From: JAJCYX01 sp965243825
GTDB lineage: Bacteria; Chloroflexota; Dehalococcoidia; Lucifugimonadales; Lucifugimonadaceae
Direction: 5' to 3'
NCBI GenBank assembly: GCA_965243825.1
Contig: CBDEVT010000001.1
Location: 186,001 to 250,000, forward strand
DNA: 64,000 nucleotides
A program made the position numbers and the translations under genes. Within the stretch, counting starts at the first letter, position 1, and each line of letters begins with the position of its first letter. Shown piece by piece: positions 43,754 through 51,628 of the stretch. The notes under the pieces are model-generated. The model searched no databases. It was given only the letters and a program-made list of their open reading frames with translations, and had not been told where the DNA came from.

Positions 43754-44857
43754 CTACTGGATGTTCTCCACCGGGTACATGCGAACCTGTACCAACTTGG
43801 ATCCGTTGTTCTTGTAATCCCATCCGTAAACAACCAGGTCGGCGAGGTCAAACACCCACGTCGGATTGTTCCTGTAGTCGATGACCAGCCCCGCCAGTTC
43901 CAGTTGGTCAACCCAGATCTCAAAGTCGAGTTCGTTCACGACTCCGTCTGTGTTCAGGTCGTGATCGCCGAGACCTGCATCTCCGCCGTTTAGATCGGCC
44001 AGTTCGAAGTCTGCAATGTCAAAAACGTCATCGTCGTTCAGGTCCAGCGAAGAGTCGTACACGATACCTGTGTACATAAACATCTCAGTGATGTTCACTC
44101 CCTTGCTCTTCCCTTTCTGGCGTTCGAGCTCTTGGCCATCCTGGAGGAATGCATCGGTTCCCGTCACGATCCCTAGTCCGACGAGAGAGGTGTTTGTGCA
44201 GTCGATAAAGGAGCCGAATTCGGACTCCTCGCCGGCGATCAACGCCTCGAAGAGTGCCACGTCGTCGCCATTTACCAAACCATCTTGGTTTAGGTCATGC
44301 TCGGAGAAACCATCGACCAGATCGCCAAGCGTTCCATCCCCGCTAATGTCTGCGAGCAGCAGGTCGTTGATATCGACATCTCCATCCCCGTCGATGTCGC
44401 CCGTGTGGTTGCACGCTTCGACCAGCTCTGGATAGAAGCTAACCTGGCGGTCTTCGCCCTCTTTCTTCGGCTTTGCAAGTATTCGAGCGTACATCTGGTA
44501 CGTGCCCTTGGGCATCTGGACGACGGCGGGGTCTCCATCGAAAGCCTCGGCGCACTTGTCGTGGACCGTCAGCTCGGAGACACTCGACTTCTTGTTTTGC
44601 ACCATCTGTATTTGCGAGTCTCCGTACTCAGGGACAAAGACCGAACCGCCTCCTGACTCAGAGCTGCACTGGTAGTCGTCGTGCTTACCGTGGATGTTGA
44701 GAGTGAGATGCTCTCCACTCGGGAACCCGTTGCTCCACTCAATCTTGTCAACCGGTTTGGCGGCTGACGCTGTGCTGATTGCGGCAACAGTAATGGTTAA
44801 TCCTGCCAGCAAGGCGAGTAGCCCCAACAGGAGCGGTTTGGACTGAACAAATGCCAT
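43754..44857 (-). CDS. Secreted protein with dockerin-like calcium loops
   Basis: The ATG at 44857 is preferred: GGAGG lies eight bases upstream and a signal peptide follows (LLLGLLALLAGLTITVAAIS, then TASA). 367 residues. After a beta-rich first part come several EF-hand/dockerin-type loops: GDIDGDGDVDINDLL, LNQDGLVNGDDVALF, LNDDDVFDIADFEL and LNTDGVVNELDFEI. These loops bind calcium and in cellulosomes mediate docking; here the partner is unknown. Related calcium loops occur in the OppA-type proteins at 18044 and 20306. Convergent with the 43591 frame. Confidence 0.78.
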   Translation of the reverse strand: MAFVQSKPLLLGLLALLAGLTITVAAISTASAAKPVDKIEWSNGFPSGEHLTLNIHGKHDDYQCSSESGGGSVFVPEYGDSQIQMVQNKKSSVSELTVHDKCAEAFDGDPAVVQMPKGTYQMYARILAKPKKEGEDRQVSFYPELVEACNHTGDIDGDGDVDINDLLLADISGDGTLGDLVDGFSEHDLNQDGLVNGDDVALFEALIAGEESEFGSFIDCTNTSLVGLGIVTGTDAFLQDGQELERQKGKSKGVNITEMFMYTGIVYDSSLDLNDDDVFDIADFELADLNGGDAGLGDHDLNTDGVVNELDFEIWVDQLELAGLVIDYRNNPTWVFDLADLVVYGWDYKNNGSKLVQVRMYPVENIQ

Positions 44858-44960
44858 CTCGTACCTCCAGACTGCGAGCGAACGTGACGATCGCTCTGAT
44901 ACTTGAGGGCATTGTGGACAGCGAAAGTTGGGTTGCCGTGTGCCACGAGTCTTGTACCGG

Positions 44961-44997
44961 TAGGTAGACACTGCAATTCTGTAGTGCTTTCTACCTA
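44961..44997. promoter_or_regulatory. Inverted repeat upstream of the dockerin-like gene
   Basis: TAGGTAG (44961-44967) with CACT pairs with AGTG and CTACCTA (44991-44997); the stem has a small bulge. It stands about 100 bp before the 44857 start and could be an operator. Confidence 0.4.
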
Positions 44998-45135
44998 GGC
45001 GCCCATAGGAATCCTCCACCGGGTGCAGGATTAGGCTCGATGAAGTCTTTGCCGTTCGGATCGGAATCGAATGAGTGGTTGAAAGCGACAGCGTTTGCCG
45101 ATACACGATGCGAGTTCAGGCCAGCTGAAACGCAT

Positions 45136-45169
45136 CGTGAAAAGTTCTGTCTATCATCCCCTCAGCTCC
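45136..45169 (+). repeat. 34-bp intergenic repeat, copy D
   Basis: CGTGAAAAGTTCTGTC then TATCATCCCCTCAGCTCC (shared T at the join). GGCAGAAC at 45181-45188 is the downstream inverse arm. It is 150 bp before the 45320 start. Confidence 0.85.
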
Positions 45170-45319
45170 ATTCAGGGGATGGCAGAACACCAAGCGCAGA
45201 ATTCATGCATTGCCTGTCGTGCATCAGATTCGACGTCGAATTCCTCCGGACATCGAGCCATCATCTAGAAATATCCGATAAGATTTCTAAAAATTGCAGG
45301 AATTGCAGGAATTCGCACT

Positions 45320-48300
45320 GTGAACTCGAACACCAGAAGAGGCCAGCTGCTGGATGAACTGGCAAACAGCAGTGGTCGAGTTCGAGTGGACATGCTCGCC
45401 GATCAGTTCGCGGTGAGTGAGCGTACGGTTCGGTACGATCTCCGCTTCCTGGAAGCCCGTGGAGTCCGGTTCGACATTAAGCCGGGTAGATCGGGCGGCA
45501 TTCAACTGGTATCAGTACCAGACGATCTGCAACTCAGAAGCGATCGTTTTGCATTCTCACATCGGACATTCGGCTACCAGGCCGAATCTGCGGCTATCGA
45601 CCGACTACTAGCGGCCGTACATCGTGGCACTGGTTCCATCGTTGTCGTTAGTGGCGAGGCCGGGATTGGCAAGACGCGTCTCTGCCGAAGGAGCGTCGAG
45701 AAAGTCGAGGGCGACAGCTTCAGTGTGTTCTCAGCAACGGCACAAGAGACAGGCAGTGGCAGCCCTCTCAGGCCCTGGGTGCGGCTAATCAACCACCTTG
45801 TAGCTCATCACTCTCGGAGCGATACGCTTCTATCGCTGCATGCGGCCAGTATGCTCAGGGCCCTTGCACATTCATTGCCAGAGATCGAAATCATTGCCCG
45901 ACCTGGGCTAGAACTTGGAGAGTCGATACCGCGAAGCAGCAATGAACTGATCGACGCTGTCTCTGAAACCGTCATCGAGCTCACGCGCGGCGAACCTACG
46001 CTGTTCCTGTTTGACGACATCCAATGGGCCGATTCACAGAGCCTCGAAGTCCTGCTCAATCTCTCGGACCTGTGCTATTCATCGCATCTAATGGTCCTGG
46101 CGACAGCGCGCACGCCAATGCTCGCAGCTGCACCTGATGCTCTTTCGTCGCTACTTTCGCTGCGAGAGACCGGGCTCGGATTGACCCGGGTGGAACTGCG
46201 AGGACTCGACTATGTAGAGTCAGGTCAGCTACTCGCCACGCTCACCGATGTTCCTGAGAGCGATCCGCGGTTCGACGAGATGCTCCGTATCTCAAAGGGC
46301 AATCCGCTATTCATTCGTGAGCTTGCTCTTCACAACTCCCGTATGGATTCAACAAGCGACCGAGTCGAGCTTCCATCCGCACTCGACGGCGCTATCGCCG
46401 AACGCCTGGCCCCCCTTTCAAAAGAGTGTCAGTTGGTACTCAAAAGTGCTTCAGTTGTCGGATCGGAGTTTGCTGTCCAGCTGCTGGAGTCGGTCACTGA
46501 CGTGCCAAGTGAAGATCTGAACGAACCACTATCCGAAGCGCTTAAGTATCAGGTGATCGAGCACACAGATGCTTCCCGTACGAGGTACAGATTCTCGCAT
46601 CCCCTGATCTACCAGCACATCTACTCGTCTCTCAGATTAGAAGATCGACAGAAACTTCACTCGAAGCTGGCGAATTTTTTGCTGGAAACCCGACAAGAAG
46701 ATGATGGTCGCGACCAGGCACAGATACTTCACCACTTGCTGGAGTCAGGTCCTAATGCGGAACGGTCACGCGTCGCTGAGTATGCCATCGAAGTCGGAGA
46801 GAGAGAGCTTGAGTCGTTCACGTTTCAGTCAGCGGCGGATCATTTCCAGATAGCGATTGAACTATCGGAAGAAGATGCGGTGTATGGACGAGCCTGCAAG
46901 GGAATGGCGCGCGCTTCTACAAGCCTCGACAATCCACAAAGCGTCCAGCGATGGAACTCAGAGGCAATACCTGCTCTGCTTAAAGCAGGTGATTTGCACC
47001 GTGCGATCGAAGCGGCGCAGCTTGGTGGAACCCTGAGCAACCCGCGGATGGCGATCGACCTCGCAGAGATGGTTCTGGCAGCTGTTCCGCACGATTTTCC
47101 TGGACGTGCTGGTCCGCTCGCGACTCTTGGTTGGATGCAAGCGTGGGTAGTAGATGAATACGATTTCGAGAGCGCATCTAGAAATCTCGAAGAGGCGATT
47201 CGTATAGCGGAAGAAGAAGGTGATGACGTCATCAAATGCATCGCCTTAGGCAGGCTGACCCAGATCAAGTATCTAAACATGAACATGGCAGCGTGCCTCA
47301 CCATCGCTCTTGATGGACTTGATCTTGCAAGAAAACTGCGGCTCCCTGAACGGGAGGTGCACTTTCTCGATTTTGTAGTTCAGGCGAATTTTGAGATGGG
47401 TGATCTAAAGTCCGCGGCGTCACACGCGACCGCAATGAATGAACCGTCGGAACGTTCGGGATCCGTTTTTAGAGTCAGAGTCGCAAACTGGGCAAACATG
47501 AGCATTCAGCACGCCTTGAGCCATGGAATGTCGATGGATCAGGTCTACCGTGAAACAAGTGAACACCTTGCGCAGACACCTCTGGCTTGCTTGGCGGTAG
47601 GCACAACAGAAGAGCAAAGTCCAACCGCAGACAACGTTGTGTCGCAGTTTCGGCGATCACTCCCATTCACCGTTCGCACCACCTCACAAACCGCTTCTAC
47701 CCCTGACGTGCTAGCGTCGATTGCTAGCGTGTTTGAGGACAGCTCGCTACTCAGGTTTGATCGGCCTCTGCACCCGTTCGAGCCCTTTCCGAAAGATTCT
47801 CCTATCTCCTTGCGGAACCGACTGATTGCAGTTGGACTGTCCGCTGCTATCGATGGGGACGTTGATGCATCAAAGTGGGCATACCAGCAACTTGTTTCAG
47901 GCTCTTTGGTGCCGGAACAGGACAGTCGTTCGGCCCCAATTGAACAGGCGCTTGGTGTGATCGCCGCGGGTTCAGGTGAACACGACCAGGCTTTCGATCA
48001 CTTTTCCAGTGCCATAGAGAAGGCGAAGACATCAGGCTTTTTTCCGACGATGGCCTGGTCGCTGATTCACGGACTTCGATCAGCCGCAGAAGGTGGTTTG
48101 AGATCCGGAGCAGCATCACTAGCGAAATGGATTCCGCCGGTACGATCGTTTGCATCTGAGCAGGGGCTTGAACTGATATCGAATCGACTCGATGATGCGA
48201 TCGCAGAGGTCGAGTCGATCTGGCCGAGCTCTCTTACAGCCGATTTCGGCCTCACGTCACGTGAGATGGAGGTGTTGCGACTCATTGCAAATGGGTTCAC

Positions 48301-48457
48301 TAATGACCAGATTGCGGGGTCACTGGTGATCTCTGCATCTACCGTTGCGTCGCACGTCGAATCGATCCTGTCGAAGACCAGTTCACGTAACCGCGTCGAG
48401 GCTGCTCGACTTGTGCACCAGTTAACGGTTTCCGCACCGGATCAACTGTCGAATTAA
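45320..48457 (+). CDS. Large STAND regulator with HTH domains at both ends
   Basis: 1045 aa from a GTG. The N-terminus (1-65) is a DeoR/HTH_11-type winged helix: RRGQLLDELANSSGRVRVDM, then FAVSERTVRYDLRFLE. An AAA/STAND ATPase follows, with Walker A GEAGIGKTRL (about 113-122) and Walker B FLFDDIQWAD (about 228-237). Long TPR-like helical repeats come next, and a LuxR HTH at about 980-1040 (LTSREMEVLRLIANGFTNDQ). This is the MalT/LAL architecture with a second, N-terminal DNA-binding domain, which is unusual. The 9-bp unit ATTGCAGGA is repeated at 45291-45310, just before the start. Confidence 0.88.
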   Translation: MNSNTRRGQLLDELANSSGRVRVDMLADQFAVSERTVRYDLRFLEARGVRFDIKPGRSGGIQLVSVPDDLQLRSDRFAFSHRTFGYQAESAAIDRLLAAVHRGTGSIVVVSGEAGIGKTRLCRRSVEKVEGDSFSVFSATAQETGSGSPLRPWVRLINHLVAHHSRSDTLLSLHAASMLRALAHSLPEIEIIARPGLELGESIPRSSNELIDAVSETVIELTRGEPTLFLFDDIQWADSQSLEVLLNLSDLCYSSHLMVLATARTPMLAAAPDALSSLLSLRETGLGLTRVELRGLDYVESGQLLATLTDVPESDPRFDEMLRISKGNPLFIRELALHNSRMDSTSDRVELPSALDGAIAERLAPLSKECQLVLKSASVVGSEFAVQLLESVTDVPSEDLNEPLSEALKYQVIEHTDASRTRYRFSHPLIYQHIYSSLRLEDRQKLHSKLANFLLETRQEDDGRDQAQILHHLLESGPNAERSRVAEYAIEVGERELESFTFQSAADHFQIAIELSEEDAVYGRACKGMARASTSLDNPQSVQRWNSEAIPALLKAGDLHRAIEAAQLGGTLSNPRMAIDLAEMVLAAVPHDFPGRAGPLATLGWMQAWVVDEYDFESASRNLEEAIRIAEEEGDDVIKCIALGRLTQIKYLNMNMAACLTIALDGLDLARKLRLPEREVHFLDFVVQANFEMGDLKSAASHATAMNEPSERSGSVFRVRVANWANMSIQHALSHGMSMDQVYRETSEHLAQTPLACLAVGTTEEQSPTADNVVSQFRRSLPFTVRTTSQTASTPDVLASIASVFEDSSLLRFDRPLHPFEPFPKDSPISLRNRLIAVGLSAAIDGDVDASKWAYQQLVSGSLVPEQDSRSAPIEQALGVIAAGSGEHDQAFDHFSSAIEKAKTSGFFPTMAWSLIHGLRSAAEGGLRSGAASLAKWIPPVRSFASEQGLELISNRLDDAIAEVESIWPSSLTADFGLTSREMEVLRLIANGFTNDQIAGSLVISASTVASHVESILSKTSSRNRVEAARLVHQLTVSAPDQLSN

Positions 48458-48542
48458 ACCGGCAGAATTGCCGATTCATATCCGCGCGTCTTCCTGTCGA
48501 ATGCCTTCGCGGCTCCACGCACCTCGACCTATAGGAGAAGAT

Positions 48543-49184
48543 ATGAATTCTGTGACAGATATTCGACGACTAATGTTTCTAGGTCTCGCAGCACTCCTGG
48601 TGACTGTGGGAGCGCTGTTTGCCATGAACCAGGACACCGCATCTGCCGGCACTGTGGTCACGAACAAAGGTGATGGCGACATCCCATTCTTTGGCCGGAC
48701 GGTCCTCGGCGACGATGAGTGGTCTCTTGTCTACTTCTACTACGAGACCGACTGTGTGACTGATAACGCGATATTCGGAGCTGGAGACCTGATTGGGCTG
48801 ATCTGGTTCAACCCTACGACGTTTGGCTGTGACCCGGCAACCACGGAAGGCAACTTCCTGTTCATGGCTGGCGGCCCGCCTATCCGAATCAACTTGACCG
48901 GCAAAGGTGACGTCCCGATCTGGTTTGTGAAGACCGACGAGTTGAAGAACGATTTTGGCAACACTCTTACGTTTGCTGATCTCAAATCTATGACTCATCT
49001 TGAAGGTTCAGCGTCCAAGTTCAAGGAGATACTGCACACCGATGTCAGGGGCCAATCTCTTCTGAAGGTGAATGCAGAAGGTACCCTGGAAGATGGCACG
49101 GGATTCAAGGTCTCCACTAGCTACCACCTGTACCGGGACACACCGGGTACAGGACCGGAGAGCGCGGTGATTACGTTCAAGTAG
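48543..49184 (+). CDS. Small secreted protein of unknown function
   Basis: The ATG at 48543 is chosen because TAGGAGA lies seven bases upstream and a signal sequence follows (LMFLGLAALLVTVGALFAMN). 213 aa. The mature part is beta-rich (TVVTNKGDGDIPFFGRTVLG; KVSTSYHLYRDTPGTGPES). I do not recognise the family. It lies 85 bp after the dual-HTH regulator and may be its target or co-transcribed. A terminator hairpin follows at 49211. Confidence 0.6.
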   Translation: MNSVTDIRRLMFLGLAALLVTVGALFAMNQDTASAGTVVTNKGDGDIPFFGRTVLGDDEWSLVYFYYETDCVTDNAIFGAGDLIGLIWFNPTTFGCDPATTEGNFLFMAGGPPIRINLTGKGDVPIWFVKTDELKNDFGNTLTFADLKSMTHLEGSASKFKEILHTDVRGQSLLKVNAEGTLEDGTGFKVSTSYHLYRDTPGTGPESAVITFK

Positions 49185-49210
49185 CCGCTGGTGATACCAG
49201 GACCGAATTG

Positions 49211-49243
49211 CAGGCGGGGCCAACGATGGGTCCCGCCTGTTTC
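49211..49243 (+). terminator. Terminator hairpin
   Basis: CAGGCGGG (49211-49218) and CCCGCCTG (49232-49239) pair perfectly, followed by TTTC. It is 27 bp after the secreted-protein gene. Confidence 0.7.
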
Positions 49244-49285
49244 ATTCATCAGGGTCTCCGCGACATGCATGTAGCGCGAACAAAT

Positions 49286-49319
49286 CTCGAAAAGTTCTGC
49301 CTATCATCCCCTCAGCTCC
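49286..49319 (+). repeat. 34-bp intergenic repeat, copy E
   Basis: Consensus copy, preceded by GCGAACAAAT. It sits between the 3' ends of two convergent genes, 33 bp from the stop of the lipoprotein gene, so it cannot be a promoter for either of them. Confidence 0.9.
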
Positions 49320-49352
49320 GCCTGTGCCTGAGCGTGTCGGCCGGCAGTCTGT

Positions 49353-50426
49353 CTATTGCGACTGTCGCCGGTTAAGATTCTCAAAGACCTGTAAGTAGTT
49401 CCGGCAGGCTCCCTTGGAGGTCACACCCTGGGCAGGCAAATCTCCTATCCCGTTCTTGGAGAGCATTCCCTCGAAGACATCGCAAAATGCAGTGACGGTC
49501 TGCAGATCGACCCTAAAGAATTCAACAGGTTCCAACTCCTCGACAGTACCGAAACCGCAGACTCCGGGGGTTAGTGGGTCTGGTCGATCTGGCTCTTCAT
49601 AAGAGAAGACCATCTTCGGTTCAAAGAACATGCTGTTGACCCCTCTGTCCGGCTCGCCTGCCGGGATGTGCCGGAGAGTCTTTGCACCGTAATAGTCAGA
49701 CTCGCACTTGCTGCCGTTGAACAGGGCTTTCCGCTTCTCGAACTGAGATGAATCATAGTGATTGCCGTTGATCACGAAGGTCGAGAGCGTGGTAGTGATC
49801 GGGGCGGCAGTTGGCTGAGGTGTAGGAGGTGGTTCGTGGCATTCGTAGACGATGTCCACCGTCGCTGAGCCGGCTTGGACTGGATCGTACCCACCATCAT
49901 CGGCTTTCGCATGCGCATCGACAGAAACTGACAGACCCCCGAGTCCTTTCGTTTTACAGTGAAGTTTGAAACCAACTCTGATTCTATTGGTGTCCTTCCA
50001 TTGGGGTTCATCAGAGGCTAAGACGTAACGCTCAGAGCCAACCTGTTGACCTAGAGATCCAGACCTGGTGATGGCCACTGCGTAGTAATACATTGCTGAA
50101 GATCTCTTGACGATCTCATATCCAGCGTCGAACCGAGAACCAACTTCATGATCACGTGTTGCATCAAAGACGATCAGCGAGAACGGGCCGCTATCTGCTT
50201 GTTCTTTTGGCATCCTGTCCCATTCGGACTGGTTCGCCGTGATAGTCGCAGCAGCATCAATGAGTTGGGCAAGCTCGGCTGGTTGATCCAATGGATCGAA
50301 CGAGATAATGGAGTCAGGACCAGTACGTAACGGCGTATGGGTCGGTGATCCGCCATTTGAGTTTTCGCAGGCGACGAGAAGTGCGCTTAACAATGCGATG
50401 AGGCCGAATGTGACTAGTGGCTTCAT
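49353..50426 (-). CDS. Predicted lipoprotein of unknown function
   Basis: 357 aa. MKPLVTFGLIALLSALLVAC is a lipoprotein signal with lipobox Cys20, followed by a Ser/Thr/Pro-rich linker. Two body regions are separated by a PPPTPQPTAAPITT linker near residue 210; Cys pairs in both may form disulfides. The C-terminal part ends with FCDVFEGMLSKNGIGDLPAQ. No known family. It occupies a unit alone between repeat copies E and F. Confidence 0.65.
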   Translation of the reverse strand: MKPLVTFGLIALLSALLVACENSNGGSPTHTPLRTGPDSIISFDPLDQPAELAQLIDAAATITANQSEWDRMPKEQADSGPFSLIVFDATRDHEVGSRFDAGYEIVKRSSAMYYYAVAITRSGSLGQQVGSERYVLASDEPQWKDTNRIRVGFKLHCKTKGLGGLSVSVDAHAKADDGGYDPVQAGSATVDIVYECHEPPPTPQPTAAPITTTLSTFVINGNHYDSSQFEKRKALFNGSKCESDYYGAKTLRHIPAGEPDRGVNSMFFEPKMVFSYEEPDRPDPLTPGVCGFGTVEELEPVEFFRVDLQTVTAFCDVFEGMLSKNGIGDLPAQGVTSKGACRNYLQVFENLNRRQSQ

Positions 50427-50487
50427 GGCAGCATGATAGGCCCTGGATTCGAACGCAAGTTTTCAGTTCAATGGAATCCAAACTCAT

Positions 50488-50521
50488 CTCGAAAAGTTCT
50501 GCCTATCATCCCCTCAGGCCC
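50488..50521 (+). repeat. 34-bp intergenic repeat, copy F
   Basis: CTCGAAAAGTTCTGCC then TATCATCCCCTCAGGCCC. GACAGAAC at 50534-50541 forms the downstream inverse arm. It is 61 bp upstream of the lipoprotein start on the opposite strand. Confidence 0.88.
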
Positions 50522-50660
50522 AGTTTCTGAACTGACAGAACAGCAAAGGGGACAATAGGTAGAAAACGGATCAAAAAACAACGAGGCTAGCTGGACCACG
50601 CGATCATCATTAGTCTCCCGAATTCACAGAATCGTCTAAACAATCCGTTACTCCTGCGCT

Positions 50661-51425
50661 TCAGTTCACGGCCAAGATCGCTTCCATCGACTCGTGACCT
50701 GGCACAGAACAGGTAACTTCGTAACTGCCTGGTGCGACTCCGCTAAGGTCAACCAAAGTTTCGCGGCCTGGATTCAATTCGACGTCGATATCGAGATCTT
50801 CGACAGTAAAAGCATGCTTGAAGAGATCGTCGTTTCTGACATAGAGCATGTCGCTGCCCGATATTGTTTCGGGGCTGAAGTCGAACTTGTCGATAATCAC
50901 TTCTGTCGAGGCTGCACGGACCGAAACATCAACGTCATCTCCTCCAACCATCCAGGCCACCGCACCGCCGATCGCAGCAACCGATGGAATCACCACAAGT
51001 GCAGCGAAAACAAGGAATAGTCCTTGAGGCATCACTTTAAGATTCTCAGCATTGCGATGGATGAACCCCATCACTGCGCTGACTAGAACTATTAGTCCTC
51101 CAAATGTGCCCACTGAAAGAAAAATGAAATCTAATGTGGCTGTCGGGTTGAAGATGTCCTTGTAGGGCGCGTTAAAGAAGATAAGCAACAGGCCAACCAC
51201 GGCAGCGACTGCGAGTGTCTTCCTGTACCAACGCCTAAGTGCAAGGGCCGTCAGCAATGGAATCACGATCACCGGTCCAACAAAGAAAAGCGACTCAGGG
51301 TCGAAATCGGCAGTAACCGCAGTGACGACAACGAACAGGACCAAGATAGACAGAGATATCCCGATTAGCGTCCGCCGGGTAACGTCTAAATAGGTGAAAC
51401 TTTTCAAGAGACTACCTCCGTGCAA
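50661..51425 (-). CDS. Membrane protein with C-terminal cupredoxin domain
   Basis: 254 aa. Four to five membrane helices in residues 18-165 (for example TLIGISLSILVLFVVVTAV and LFLVFAALVVIPSVAAIGG) precede a plastocyanin-like domain. The copper site appears complete: H204 (FKHAF), C239, H244 and M247 in TCSVPGHESM. The domain should face outward and shuttle electrons or bind copper. Neither an oxidase nor other copper genes are adjacent. The gene forms a one-gene unit between repeat copies F and G. Confidence 0.82.
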   Translation of the reverse strand: MHGGSLLKSFTYLDVTRRTLIGISLSILVLFVVVTAVTADFDPESLFFVGPVIVIPLLTALALRRWYRKTLAVAAVVGLLLIFFNAPYKDIFNPTATLDFIFLSVGTFGGLIVLVSAVMGFIHRNAENLKVMPQGLFLVFAALVVIPSVAAIGGAVAWMVGGDDVDVSVRAASTEVIIDKFDFSPETISGSDMLYVRNDDLFKHAFTVEDLDIDVELNPGRETLVDLSGVAPGSYEVTCSVPGHESMEAILAVN

Positions 51426-51506
51426 GTGGTGCTGGCGGGATCATAGTTGGAGGTTCGGAACTTGTCGAACAAGCAGCACCCGAACTCACACCTAGACCGA
51501 ATTCGT

Positions 51507-51540
51507 CTTGAAAAGTTCTGCCAATCATCCCCTCAGTTCC
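51507..51540 (+). repeat. 34-bp intergenic repeat, copy G
   Basis: Variant copy: CTTGAAAAGTTCTGCC then AATCATCCCCTCAGTTCC. GGCAGGA at 51553-51559 is an imperfect inverse arm. It lies between divergent genes, 88 bp before the 51629 start. Confidence 0.85.
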
Positions 51541-51628
51541 AGTTCGTCTATCGGCAGGAGGGCTTGCAATAGTCTAGTCGAGACGACAACTCTACTCTTC
51601 ACCCAGATCGCGATAAGATCGGTTCGCG

